The translations under genes and the position numbers were made by a program. From Paragonimus westermani (Eukaryota > Platyhelminthes > Trematoda > Plagiorchiida > Troglotrematidae), in contig QNGE01000114.1 of assembly GCA_008508345.1 (NCBI GenBank), forward strand, positions 222,538 through 286,537: a DNA stretch of 64,000 nucleotides, in the 5' to 3' direction. This document shows positions 35,801 to 47,606 of this stretch, piece by piece. Position 1 is the first letter of the stretch. Each line of letters opens with the position of its first letter. The notes beneath the pieces were generated by a model. The model saw only the letters and a program-made list of their open reading frames with translations. It was not told the DNA's origin and did no database searches.

Positions 35801-38800
35801 CCACCACCCTGTTAGGTCGTCACCGATGAAGCTTCCATGGTCATTGTCAGTCTCATATAAATGCCTAATGAATCCCTTGTAATTTTATGTTTGATGAACT
35901 CCACCGCAAATAGCTGTTTACAACCTCCACTCTTCACAAATATTCTGAGTATAACGGCAAAACAGAATTGTTACCTTTTAGCCCAGCCATAGGGAACTGA
36001 AGACAAATTCCAACAGGTTAGCTAATGAAGGCCTTCTTCATTTTAACGATGGGATCCTGGTGACCCACAGAATGTGTGACCGGCGGCACTGAAGATAGGA
36101 CGACTGGTTGCCGCCAATGGAGTAGGTGTTACCGCTGTGGTACTCAGTGGTCTGTGGAGTGAAGACAATTTTGGAAATTGTGGGATAAATATTGTTCAAC
36201 TTTTGTTTGCAGTAAAGTTAGGCAATAAAGATGAATGGGCACGTGTGTATCCTCCTGACCAGGCTATTGAAGGTGACGTATTTTTGAGAATCAGCGTGTC
36301 AGTCTCGTCATGTTCACGTCAACATTAACAAAAATAGTGGAACTTCGTATGTGATACTTCAACGCGGTTCGAGGTTTTGTGACATCTTACCCTACATTCA
36401 AACAGCTATGATCAGTCACTGTGTTCTCGACCCATCCGACGCAGCTAGCGTCTGTATCATCGTCTCTCGCAGCCACTCCATACGCGCGTATTATCCTACT
36501 CATGACATGGGACGTTCATTGAGTCACGAGAAGCGACAAATCAAATGTCATCAGGTTCACTTATACCTGTTCATTCTAGTAGAGTTCCGAAATGAAAAGA
36601 GGATGATAGAACATATCGCGCTTGGACTGTGTCAAACCAGCTAAGTGGTACACGGTCCCATAGAGGACTTGTACAGCTGTACCCAGAAAAGGAATTACAA
36701 GTCAGAATTATTCTCACATCTACCCATCCGTCGGTTTACCCTAGCTAGCCTCCACGGTTTCAGTAAGATCCAAAACAGTCAAAATCACTTCTACTGCGCT
36801 ATCAGAATTTTTATGAATCCAAACATTTTTGTCGTGTTTATAATTTGCTTATATTCGGCGCACTGTTAATTATGCTATATGTATTCTTGTTACCTTTATT
36901 TCCTTTTGATTACAATTCACTTTTCTGTCAACAGGCATCTCACTGTTGAATATTTGCTATCAGATAGAAAATTTTAGTAGATGAGCTCTATTCCTTTTCC
37001 TGGTTGATGCTCAGCCTGATTTTTGTTAAAACAGTTGTACGAAAACTAGGCAGCAGTACCAACCACTAAAATAGTACTATCGACCACAGCAAAGGTACTG
37101 ATAGTCACAGCACTGGGATGGAATGCCTGATATTGATAAGCAACCACCAGACATGTAATTAAAAAGACCACTGTTCACCGTTCATCAACTTACATTAGCC
37201 CAGTATATGATATAATTTTAAAAATCAAAGGAAGTTGAAGCCTTCATCTGTATAGTTAATGGAGCTTATTTCAGTCAAGTTCGCACTGGTACTGTGAGTT
37301 GGAACTATGTCACAACTCGCTAGTTGGTCGTTAGTAGCGATAGGTTTAAACCAGTTTATTCGAAAACTGCCAGATAAGACGTTATCTCTATGAGTACATT
37401 GTTTGAAATATTTGGACAGGCCAAGTTAGAATTGCCTAGACAACTGGAATCAGGTAGGAGGTTGTGTGATCCTCACCCTCAGATCACTACATTTTTTAAT
37501 AGGTGAACTCGCACACACGTAACCAGCGTCCAGCTTATCTTGATGAAACACCAATTTCACTTTGGCTTGCTGGTGCGAATCCGCACTTCCCTCGCAACTT
37601 CTCTTGAGTGGACATCATAGTCCCAGCACCACATACAATTAGTTGCGGGTTTGTTGAAAATCCCACGTTCATTTGGAGAAGCGACGGCGATTTTTCCCCT
37701 GTCAGTCAGTCTACAAAGCTGCGTGAAGATGTATTGAATTGAGTGAAAGAATGATGGTCACCTAAGGGATCAGGTAGGAAACAATTGCAAATTGAATTCT
37801 CTGTATTCACCATTGGTCTCTTATTCTGCAAAACACAAATGCAATACGATTACTTCATAGTGACTGAGTAAAGTCATATGTGTATCTGAGTCCAACCGAT
37901 TGGCTGTTGAAGGCAACCGTGTCAAAGTCTTCACCGTTGTATACATTACCCACACACAACCAGGATAACCTTGGAATGTAAATATGGCTTCCGGCGAAAT
38001 GTCTCTTAGGCATCCATATGTTCATTGATTAACACCTCTGGTTAAGGTAGATTTACCTGAACTTTCGAGGCTTTTTAGGTTTGCTACTCGGGTTACATCA
38101 CTTGACCGAAAGTAAGGAAACATATGCCATCTCTACATTCATCAAGATAAACCCCAATAGTATGTTGTCAGCGTTTGCCTTCCTATCCCAAATATCTATC
38201 CTATATTCTTGACGAATGCTACACTTTTTGATAAATGGGCACAAATTGTGAAAACTAAATGTAGCCCCTAATTTCTGTCGGCGTCTGTGACCACCGTTCG
38301 GTGTTGTTTGATTTGTGAGCAGATAGTAAAACAAATAAATACTATTGAACAAATATTGTTCATATTCGCGATATGAACTAGAAGGATAAGTACTTCGAAG
38401 TGTATCTAAAGTCGTTTGATAATGCACAGTCTTCACTGTCCAACTCGTAAGCTCCCATACCACGAGCTCGCTTGGATTTATGAAGTAGAATTTCGGTCTA
38501 CCAATCAGCTTCGGTTTCTACTCCCAAATGAAGTGCATTTCTGTCCGGTATATATGTATGTGGTGGACGCTTTCAAACCTGGCTTTTGTTTGCCGTTTTT
38601 TGTCCTTCATTCCGACTTCTTTGAGCCATGGCGCTTCCGGTGTCCCGTGTTGTCCGCAATCCATTCGCTGTGGTTTTCGGCCATACTTCACCGGAGTGTT
38701 GAAATATCCTGCTGAGTGTTGGAACAATCGTTCTTATAACTTGATAATCCTTCTTAAAGGAAGGTGAAAATCATTGTCAGCGAAACTTGGTTGGACGATG

Positions 38801-40406
38801 GATTCAGTAAGCGTAGGCTAGAACTGCTGAGAAAACTCCCGTAACAGACAGTGAGGATGTTATAAACCGCGTGGGTTGACAATTGATGCAAAATCACTAA
38901 CGCTGANGCTCATACAGTGTGGAGGCTCATACAGTGGTGAAGAAGAAACAACATTTCTGGGTTAATTGTGGCATTATCCCAACAGAGATCTAATATGGAG
39001 GAGCACACTGTTTGTCTTTGCAATAGTGACGGAGGGAGGTCAGAGAATTTTGACGGGAGGGTAAGAACAACCCTACCCCCTGTTGGCTCAAAACATGAGC
39101 GTTAAGTAAGCTGGATACCAGCACAACACGAATTGTCGACAAGCTTCAAAGTTAACCGAGTTTGTAAAATCCATAAACTGAAGAGTTGTCCCTCATCTGA
39201 AAAATGCTGATCGTCGGAATAAAAACTGCAAGCTGTCTTGTAACGAGGTCAGACAAAACGGCGTTATATTGTGCTAAACGAAGGCAGTTTACAGATGGTA
39301 TAGTCTGTCCTTAGGGAATTTGCTTTCTTAGACTCTGCACAGCAGGTTTCACAATGCTCGCAAAATCTGTTCTGCCAATTGTTTCGCGAAGCCAAGAAAA
39401 GTGAGTACATAGGCGCTGTGTGGCTGTGGAACTGCAGCAAACTGTCAAAACAGGGAACCATTTTAAGTTCTATAAATACACTATGAATCGTTGACAGCCA
39501 CAACGGTTTGGGGAAAAGCTGTTGGGTTTGGCAAATCAAATTCTGTAACACAAAATCAAACCTGAGTAGATCGGAAACAACGTCACAGCTTTTGGAACTC
39601 ACCAAGCTGTTATGCGAGGACTGTTGTCAGAAAGTTTTCTGTTTCTGTACATAAAATTCATGGGAAGCACAACTTTCGAACATTTAAAGAACTACCACCC
39701 CAGGCATTTATCTAGAAATAGCCATATCTCACATAATATTATTGCATTCAGGCTCAATAACATGATTTACGTTCAAAACCGAGAGAATCTTTCACTTCAC
39801 TTGTGACAATGCGGAAATATCCTCGTCAATCTTTGGGAATTTTATATCCTTTAGTGTTTCCCTGAGTTAGTCTGGACAGGAGAACATGTTTTGAGTTCCG
39901 ATTATCAAAGTGAACCGAAACAATTTTTTTCCAGTAAACGTTTGAACAGAAAAGTTAGAAACCGAGTTTTTTTTACAATGCATTTCTCGACGATATTTTG
40001 CTGCATCTCGTCAGATATATACCACAGTCTGCGGGTTTACATAGCAAAGTTTAATGGAAATTGTGAAGCCAAACAACAAAATCAACAATCACGCACATCC
40101 CGCGTGCACAAACATCAATACGCATCAGTTACCGGTACAATCTAGTACATGTGAACACACCTTTTGTGTACGAACGGGACTGGCTTCCTTTAATTGATTG
40201 CTACAGCTTTACAAGCCGGAGAGACTTTCTAATATTTTGGATATCTGACGTATTCGAAGGGGGGTCTTCATTTGGGGTGGACATGTCAATGCTGTGTCGA
40301 GTGGTCGATCAGGCCTGTTCTTTGCTAATTTTCAGCTTCTGACCTCAGTCCAAAATTGTTGTTTGTGAGCCATCTTGCGGACCCAAACTGGCGTGTGCTC
40401 TAATAG
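32860..40406. other. No supported gene; several weak open frames
   Basis: The longest frame is 34844-35305 (-, 153 codons, no recognised domain). Two + frames at 33356-33643 and 33672-33941 have plausible codon composition, and GTAACT (33615-33620) and TTTCTGTAG (33661-33669) could be splice sites of a short intron, but the joined frame stops soon after, so I do not call an exon pair. A frame at 38098-38463 (-, 121 codons) is also unrecognised. A single N lies at 38907, beside two near-identical tandem units (GGCTCATACAGTG) at 38908-38938. Confidence 0.3.
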
Positions 40407-40619
40407 GTTGAATATCACTCACCATTGGTCACAATTGTCGCATTTTCACAGACTATCCTGTCACTCCCTTCCGAAACGAACCATGATACTTGAGTTTCGC
40501 TCATGTCAGAGATCGTCACTAGTGTCTATCCTTGTCACGGCCAGGACTAGAACTCCGACAACGCTTTCGTGAAGCATCCGTGTTTACTACCGCGTAATTC
40601 ACCCTACGTTAAGCACGCC
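40407..40619 (-). mobile_element. Full-length degenerate SINE, minus strand
   Basis: On the minus strand one reads GTGAATTACGCGGTAG (A-box region), AACACGG, GGAGTTCTAGTCCTGGCC (B-box region), AGTGACGA...GAGCGAAACTC (ribozyme) and the 3' body to GGTGAGTGATATTC. The ribozyme's first core base is G instead of C and its stem I is damaged. A plus-strand fragment follows after about 15 bp. Confidence 0.75.
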
Positions 40620-40634
40620 CAGCCAAACGCCTAT

Positions 40635-40692
40635 TGGTTTTTTCGAAAGGAGTTGACTGGAGAGTCTGTGATGTATTCGTTGACCTGATCCG
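40635..40692 (+). mobile_element. SINE 3' body fragment, plus strand
   Basis: TTTTTTCGAAAGGAG, TTGACTGGAGAGTCTGTG and GACCTGATC correspond to the 3' body downstream of the ribozyme. With the minus-strand copy ending at 40619 it forms another pair with outward-pointing tails. Confidence 0.55.
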
Positions 40693-41892
40693 TCCTCTCT
40701 ATGTATACGGCTCGACACCCACAGTAGAATTCATAAATGATGTAAAATTTGACGATGAGCGGTATCGTTGTTTTCGGCAATGATGTTGGGATTTGGGTGA
40801 TAGTGAACAGCACGAATAAATTGGCTGCATAGAACTTGCTCCATATCCGAGACGGGTTTTCAATACAGTATTAATGTCAAGATTTTCATAAGGCAGATGG
40901 TGATAGATATTCAAACTAAGAGCCGTTGAAATGAAGTGAGTTGGTGGAAAGCTAAACTAACCGGAACTGTAAAACGGACGTGCACAACCATCCACGGAAT
41001 TAGTGAATATAAGCCGAAATAGTGCGGCTAGTGTAGTAGCCTGTACATTAGATACGTAAGTGTCTAACAGAAAGGCGTTTATTTTAAAAGTTCGAGCATT
41101 CGCCGTATTACATTTGTTGGATTAGGCTGGGAAACAAGTAAATGGTTGACATGCACCACAATCCTCTTGTAACCATGGAACACACAGACCTGTTTGGTCC
41201 ATCTGTATACCCAACAGTGTAAATAATGGTCCATCTCTCTTAAATGTTTGATTGAGTTTTAAGTAGGACATAACTCAGGTTATTCATCTTATGTGCTATA
41301 CAACAATATAAAACGGTGTAGCTGTTCTAAATACCTTGTTACTCTTTATTGTAGATGGTCACAGTCTGTCTTGTATTGTCAGCTTGCACTGGCTGCGATC
41401 GTGAGGGCTCAAAATGGCGTTTAAATTGATTCATAAAGCATATTATGAGCGGAAACTTCCTAATTTCCACGCATCAGGCTTGGATGGTCTGAACGAGGAT
41501 TTGAATCAGCAAGACTATACGATACGATCGAAAGCTCTTGTTCATTCGGATACGTGGTTTATAAGGATTGCTCTTAACATATGAGCTAACGAGTAATTAG
41601 GTCATAACTTATTTTAGGCTCTGTTAGCACTCACCTAGAATTGTCGTTGTACGTAAATTCTGCCGTCATAGATGATATTTACAGAACCGATAAGCAAGCG
41701 GAAAAGATTTTCGACTCACACCCAGATGGGTTATCAGTACGATTCCCAAGTAAAGCAATTCTTACCTGATAAGTCCGGACAAAACAAAATAATACCAGAC
41801 GCAGTGTATCAGCTTTTTAGTGATCATAAAGAAACACTATGCTTGGCATAGTTTACTGGCAAGTATAAGAGGATTCGGTAGTTAACAGTCGA

Positions 41893-41991
41893 ACACCACT
41901 CACAACAGATCACAGCTGTCGCGTTCCTATAGGCGATTTAGTCACCCTATTTCTAAAAGAAACGGCATACTCGAGTTCCGCTCTCTTCGGG
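41893..41991 (-). mobile_element. SINE 3' half, minus strand arm of an inverted pair
   Basis: The reverse complement reads GAGAGCGGAACTCGAGTA (late ribozyme part), TTTCTTTTAGAAATAGG and GAACGCGACAGCTGTGATC to GTGAGTGGTG. It is joined directly to the plus arm near 41991. Confidence 0.65.
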
Positions 41992-42120
41992 GTTCTACTT
42001 CCAACCGGAGCAAGGATGTGCACTCGTGACGGACTTATATGTGCGGAAAACAGAGTATACTACTTTTCGGAAAAAGCTGACTGGGTAACATATGAGAATA
42101 CGACAGATGGGACCGATTTT
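41992..42120 (+). mobile_element. SINE 3' half, plus strand arm of the inverted pair
   Basis: Begins in the B-box region (TTCTACTTCCAACCGG), then GCAAGGATGTGCACTCGTGACGG, TACTTTTCGGAAAAAGCTGACTGG and GAATACGACAG. The ribozyme is degenerate (core and GAAAC both altered). Confidence 0.65.
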
Positions 42121-45100
42121 AAGTAATCTTCCGCCTATTCTGATTAACCAGAATAAATGTATTTTACATCAATATTTGATTCGAATTGCTTTGTTTTGTC
42201 ACGTGTCTGTAAACAGAAAATAAAACGCCAAATTTTAATTACATGAGAACCCGTCAGGAAACACTGTGAGTAATTCAGTAATACTCGTATCTACTCCATT
42301 ATTATAAAAACAGGTATTGAACCAAATATTCTGTTATCTTCTTTTCAAAGTGTTACTTTTTCAGTCACTTCAGTTAGGGACGGAAAATACCACTCTGTTT
42401 TGTTTCAGTCCAGCTTGTTTTTGCTTTCGATATTGCGTTTTGGCTGCTATTTTGAGCCAATAATATCAGTAAACAGCTTCTGTAATATTTATCTTACCGA
42501 ACGTGGGGGCACGTTTCGTCCGAATTTACTGGTTTGCTGATAAATGAAGTTATCACTGTTAGAGATATACCTACCTTGCTATCGGACCATGTAAATAATG
42601 AACCCGTCCGGTCAGCTGTTACAGTATTCCTTATACTGATGGATAGGTGGCTTTTCCTCGTTGTTCATAATCTATTAACTGCGATCAGGGTTGTCACGCC
42701 CTACTGTTTATTCACCATGACAACGATCAGCGTTACAGTAGACATTGCCAGCAGCTGAAAGAAAACTGTGGAGACGACACATGAATTTATTCACAATTTA
42801 ACTGATATAAATCAGATAGTGCGTAGGACTATTGCTAATGTGTGTAATCATCAATACAACGTAGCTGGTAGTTTCTGCTTGCATGTGATTGTATGTGCCT
42901 ATGTGTATCTCTAACCGTACGTCAATGGATGCATGTGGTGTGTAGACATGGGAATGAAGTGATCTTGAAGAGAAAGTATGTGAAAGTAAAATGCGGGGGC
43001 GATTGAGAAAATGGGAAAATTTAGTTATTTCGTCAAAGTTCCCTGAAGTTCTCGATCTGAGTTGCACGCCTGGCTTTCGTATTGCAAACTTTCAGTCAGT
43101 CCCACTGATCGAAAGGACAACACGAGTCCATCGCTTATTTCTGTGCGTGTGTATGCTTGTGCGCGTAAATGCACACGTATATGTACCGCACGTAAAGTCG
43201 ATTACCGTGCACGTTTCTGTTCGATTTCAGGGCTAACAAAAAGGACAAATGCAAATTAGTCGTTTTTGTTCAGAAAAGAACACACTCGCTCGTTCGTTTC
43301 ACTTGTGACAATGGTTCACTTGGAGATGTAACTGAAAATGCATACTATCGGAAAATTTACCACCGAGAGAAATTCGTATACCAAACAGTGAAGGTTAAAT
43401 TCAACGATTGCTCGTTGTACATTAATTCAGCGGGTTTTTTATTGATTAGAAATGAGGACATGCGTTCCATTTTGGAAATAAAGATGGAACATTTCACGCA
43501 ATTTTATCCCAATTATCTATAGGAGTACACCTTGTAGTTTCCTTGAAAGAATTTAACTTGAAAATGACAAATAGTTTGACCTATTTTGAAGTAGTGAAAC
43601 ACTGACCAAACAAACGTTCATAGGTTTGTAGGTTTTCACTGAGTCTCAAAAAGTTTTTGAGGCTTAGTATTCTACGCTTTTATGTTGGTTAATAGATATG
43701 TGTCTTGGGCCAGACACTGTGGAGGAGGTTTCCCAATGGAACATAACATATATGTCATTTAACTTGAAAAGTGTTGGTATGCAGAGAATTAGATGAACAA
43801 AAATATGACCAAACAAATAAAACACAACACCAAACCTGACTAGTAAAATATTGACCACATGACCATTCTTGAATCCGGTTGTGCTTTATACATGAAGGTG
43901 TTTTGTGGTTGGCAGGTCAACTATCATCGCAGCTGGGGCAAAACGGCACCTATATATAGGTGTCACCACACGTGGCTTATGCCACACCGCTTGTAGCCCC
44001 ATTCACACAATGTACCTGGTGTATGTCTAAAGGGAGAGGACAGGGTAATATGTGAATAGGAGGTAATGTTAGTCAGGTGGCCATTACTGGTTAGCCGGAC
44101 GGCAGGTTACTATACAAGCAGAGTCTGAAACTCTTAAAAATAAAGAATAATTATCGTCCGCTAGTAAGACCTAACCCAGGAGCACCAAAAAAATAATACG
44201 AACAGAAGAAAGGAGGATTTTCCGCATGAATATGAATGAATTCTAATATCTGACAGGAACAACAAGTGGAAACTCCAAAATTTCCTGAAGACATGAATAG
44301 TTAGCAGCTGAACATGACTCAGGGATGAAGTTCGGGTGTTAGCGTCGTACCTGTGGTACGTGAAAGCTGACGAAAAGAAAACATCTCACCTACGTTGCTA
44401 TGCATCCCAGATTGGGTTGTTGCTGCCTCACTCGGTGCAGCTACTCCTCACTATGTGCAGGTACCGCACTGTCACCTCCAAGCAGTTACATGCTGGGCAG
44501 GATAACTAAGAGTCTTGGAGCACTGAAACATTTCGCAAGGAGCCACTTATGAGGTGTTCTTCCGGAGTTCTGGGAAGTAAATTTCAGTTTTGCAAGGCAA
44601 GTCGTCATAACTAGGGTAAATTTAATGGAAAACGCCCACCGGATGTACACGACCGGTTTTGAAATTTTACCGCTCCCTGGCTGTGAGTACCCCATGAATG
44701 ATTCCCACCCATCTTTTGCCGCTTATCCCGGATCAAATGGGGTCTTTAGACTAGTCCGCACGTCAACTGCACCTGCAAGAACAGTGCGGAAATTCCGTTT
44801 CGACAACCCATTATTGCTTGCAGCTTTCTCATTTCGAAGTTATCTATCAGCTCTCTTCGGCTCCATCAAACCTCGGATTTGCACAAGCTCTTTTGATGGC
44901 TTGTCGCAGCAAGTTATCCACGGCCACTTGGTCATTAGTTGCCTGCCTATTCCGTAGGTCACTGAAGTGTATGCAATAAATTCACGTGATTTATGCCAGT
45001 TGTTTGCAGGAAATTCTAGAGTTTGCATCCACCAAATCTTCAGTGGCTGGGATGAAAGGACCATACACCTCATTAAGTGAGTTACAAAATCTCCTACGGT

Positions 45101-47002
45101 CGATGGCTTACATCGTCTCATGTCAATTCTCCTATGCTTAGTTGATAAACTTCAAGAATGTTCCGTTTATCCAACTGATCTACTTTCCGAAATTGTTTCA
45201 TAAATTTTATGTACTATGTACAGGGTGGAGCAAAAAGACTGAAATACAACACCCTCAAATTTTGAAAAGGACCATAACGAAGCCACATTTCCACTAACCG
45301 TTACAAGTCCAAGTGACGAAGGTCGATGAACTGAGTTCAGACTGGTTCGCCAAACTCTTTTGTTTTAGCAACCTAGACTCTATAAAATTCCTTTGACAAA
45401 ACGAGCCAACACAAACGCTTCTCTCGACCAACATGTAAGGCATACCTGATTTCAGACACCAAATTTCCTACGCTGTCTATCCCTACTTACGAAATTCTGG
45501 TTTTATCCATCGCAATAAGCAGCATTAAACTCAGATATGTATATGAACATCAACGTAATATACATGGTAATGTAGCGTATGTATGCATATATTCTTACAC
45601 ACATATATATATATACATGTTCAGTTGAATTCATTCATTCTTACTAGAATACACACTTGCGGTTCCCTGGTGCGACCGCAGCATGGAGGCTAAATACAAG
45701 TGAACTTCGCATAATCCAGTTAGCAGTACACTGGCATCAGCAATCTAGTAAATAAAAATGAGTACAAATTAGTAGAAACTGGGGATATGTTTTGAATCAC
45801 CTGGCAGTATCAATGGGGAAAGTAAGGCGAGTGCGAAGACCACTACGAGAATTTAAAGACCAGCAGAAGATTCATACTTTCAGTGTAGACGGATACACTC
45901 GAAATAGACAAATGGTTGAGTGAGTGCCGTAAGAGAGATCGATTTTCTCATTTTGCTGTGGGAAAATGTAGGGGAGATATTAACGTACAATTCCGTATGC
46001 GCCAGTGAATAACACGAGCAGGAATAACTCACGAGCACAAGTAATGGACATCAAAGATAAGCGCCCAACTGTTGACTAAACGTTTATAACATTTTAATAA
46101 ATAAAAATCAGGGTAAGGAGAAACCTCAAGTTATCTACCATATTCACAACTTGATACGGTGTTTAATCCTGAGTGGAGTTAGTAGACTCATATATAAGTA
46201 TTTAATTCTTACAACGAAAAAAATCTATATCCATCTATTTTTAGGTTAATATTTAAGGGCAGCTTTCGAGTCGTTGCACTATTTTGGCTGGTTCCTCATA
46301 CGTAACCGAGGCTTCGGCGCCCTCATTGACTCTACGAAACAAAACATTAGACTACATTAAGTTCGGGGTCTGATGATAAATCTATCATATGTAAAGTACC
46401 CTCTGATCTGCTACCACTCAATGACGGTATACTGTAGACGACAAAAGAAGTAATCTGTGATAAATTTAAAGGCGATGGATCCATTCTTTTACAAACAGAA
46501 GTTGCGATGTCCTACTGAATTTAAGTGTGATGCAGAAGTAGTTTTAGCAATAAATCATCAACACAAACTTTTCGTGGGTGTTAGTGTGAAGAAGGTTGGA
46601 AAAACCACATAAGCATTTACATCAACTGTCCACGAAACTGGAACACTAATCTTTGAAAAACGTTCATCAATGACAAAGCTAAGTATTCAACATAGCCCAG
46701 TGTATTGCTTCTATTCTAAATTGTCTGGCTTGACAGTTTAAAGGAAGTAGAAAGTTGTTTGTGTGTATGACTGGTGCTCATGTGTTCATCGAACCTTCTA
46801 TTACTTATCAACTATTCAAATATCCCTCAACAAGTTAAGTGGTTTCTGTGATTTCAACTTAAGCAGAAGTCCTCATAATTGGGCGTATTTCGACAGTAAG
46901 GGGACAGATACCAGGTTTACTCTCGAGGCAATCGGGCAATCAGAGCATTACTCACAAGCAGATGTGGGTATATGGTGTCGCCGGACAAATCACCGGTGTC
47001 TA
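42121..47002. other. No supported gene; coding-like patch at 44.6-45.1 kb and a TA-rich tract
   Basis: The stretch 44625-45121 is somewhat GC-richer, with open frames on both strands (+ 110 codons; - 93 codons) and RNY-like codon composition, but neither product is recognised. At 45536-45620 there is an alternating TA/CATA tract with a short (AT)n core at 45603-45615. A degenerate TG/CA tract lies at about 43143-43185. Confidence 0.3.
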
Positions 47003-47197
47003 GTGTGATGCCAGTGGCGCAATAGTCAACAGGGCTGCTCATCGAGAGAATGGCAGGAGTTCAGCTTCCGATCGTAGAAAACAAACGTACTACTAACTTG
47101 TTCAACATTAGCGAAACTCAAGTTTAATGCTCCCACTCGAAAGCGGTTGGCTAAAACTTCCACAGAAAGGCTACGACAAATTGTGAATGATCTTCAG
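47003..47197 (+). mobile_element. Old SINE copy immediately upstream of the candidate coding exon
   Basis: A perfect A box TGGCGCAATAG is at 47015-47025. Then AGTCAACAGGG, GCAGGAGTTCAGCTTCC (B-box region), TACTACTAAC...TAGCGAAACTCAAGTTTAATGC (ribozyme remnant) and CTCGAAAGCGGTTGGCT (body) follow in order. GAAAC survives but CTGATGA has become CTAACTT, so the ribozyme is dead. The tail reaches the first codons of the downstream open frame. Confidence 0.75.
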
Positions 47198-47324
47198 GTT
47201 ATATGATCCACTATCCCTCAAAATTTATCTGTCCACACACTTCAAGTTGAACGGGCAACCCTGTGAAAAATTTGAACGAACCCCAGTGGGTTCGCTGGTG
47301 ATTGAATTCACCGCCGAAACAGAC

Positions 47325-47606
47325 ATGCAGAAGCCGATGAACTTCGTGCTGCCCAAGATCAAACCGAGGCTGGGTTACTTTATATTGATACTGATTATCG
47401 TAACTGTCTGCCTTGTAGAAAGCACAGGCAAGGCACTGTACAACAATTCAAACGAAACTGAATTGGATATACTAGCTACCAGGAAACTCGACGAAACCCA
47501 TGAGCCACCGGTTTACCGTGAAAGATACAATCACATACACGAACCAACTCGACGGTTTAATAAACACGTCGAAAATGACAAAACCTATGAGGCAGTACAA
47601 GCCTAA
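47325..47606 (+). CDS. Candidate small secreted or signal-anchored protein (93 aa)
   Basis: The frame is open from 47187 to a TAA at 47604-47606, 139 codons in all. The first codons (47187-47197) lie in the tail of the SINE, so I prefer the ATG at 47325, which has G at -3; another ATG lies at 47337. From 47325 the product has a basic stretch (KIKPR), a hydrophobic core of about 14 residues (YFILILIIVTVCLV), then VEST, and a hydrophilic 60-residue tail with two N-glycosylation sequons (NNS, NET) and many charged residues. This is the layout of a signal peptide plus short mature protein, or of a signal-anchored protein. Codons look RNY-biased with many C/G third positions, unlike the flanks. 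I recognise no family. It could instead be the last exon of a larger gene, since TTCAG at 47194-47198 could act as an acceptor, or a chance frame. Confidence 0.4.
   Translation: MQKPMNFVLPKIKPRLGYFILILIIVTVCLVESTGKALYNNSNETELDILATRKLDETHEPPVYRERYNHIHEPTRRFNKHVENDKTYEAVQA

Noticed and set aside
45222..45275. ACAGGGTGGAGCAAAAAG with a nearby CACCC, resembling a transposon end
   Set aside because: Only a five-base inverted match, no second end and no target-site duplication found.
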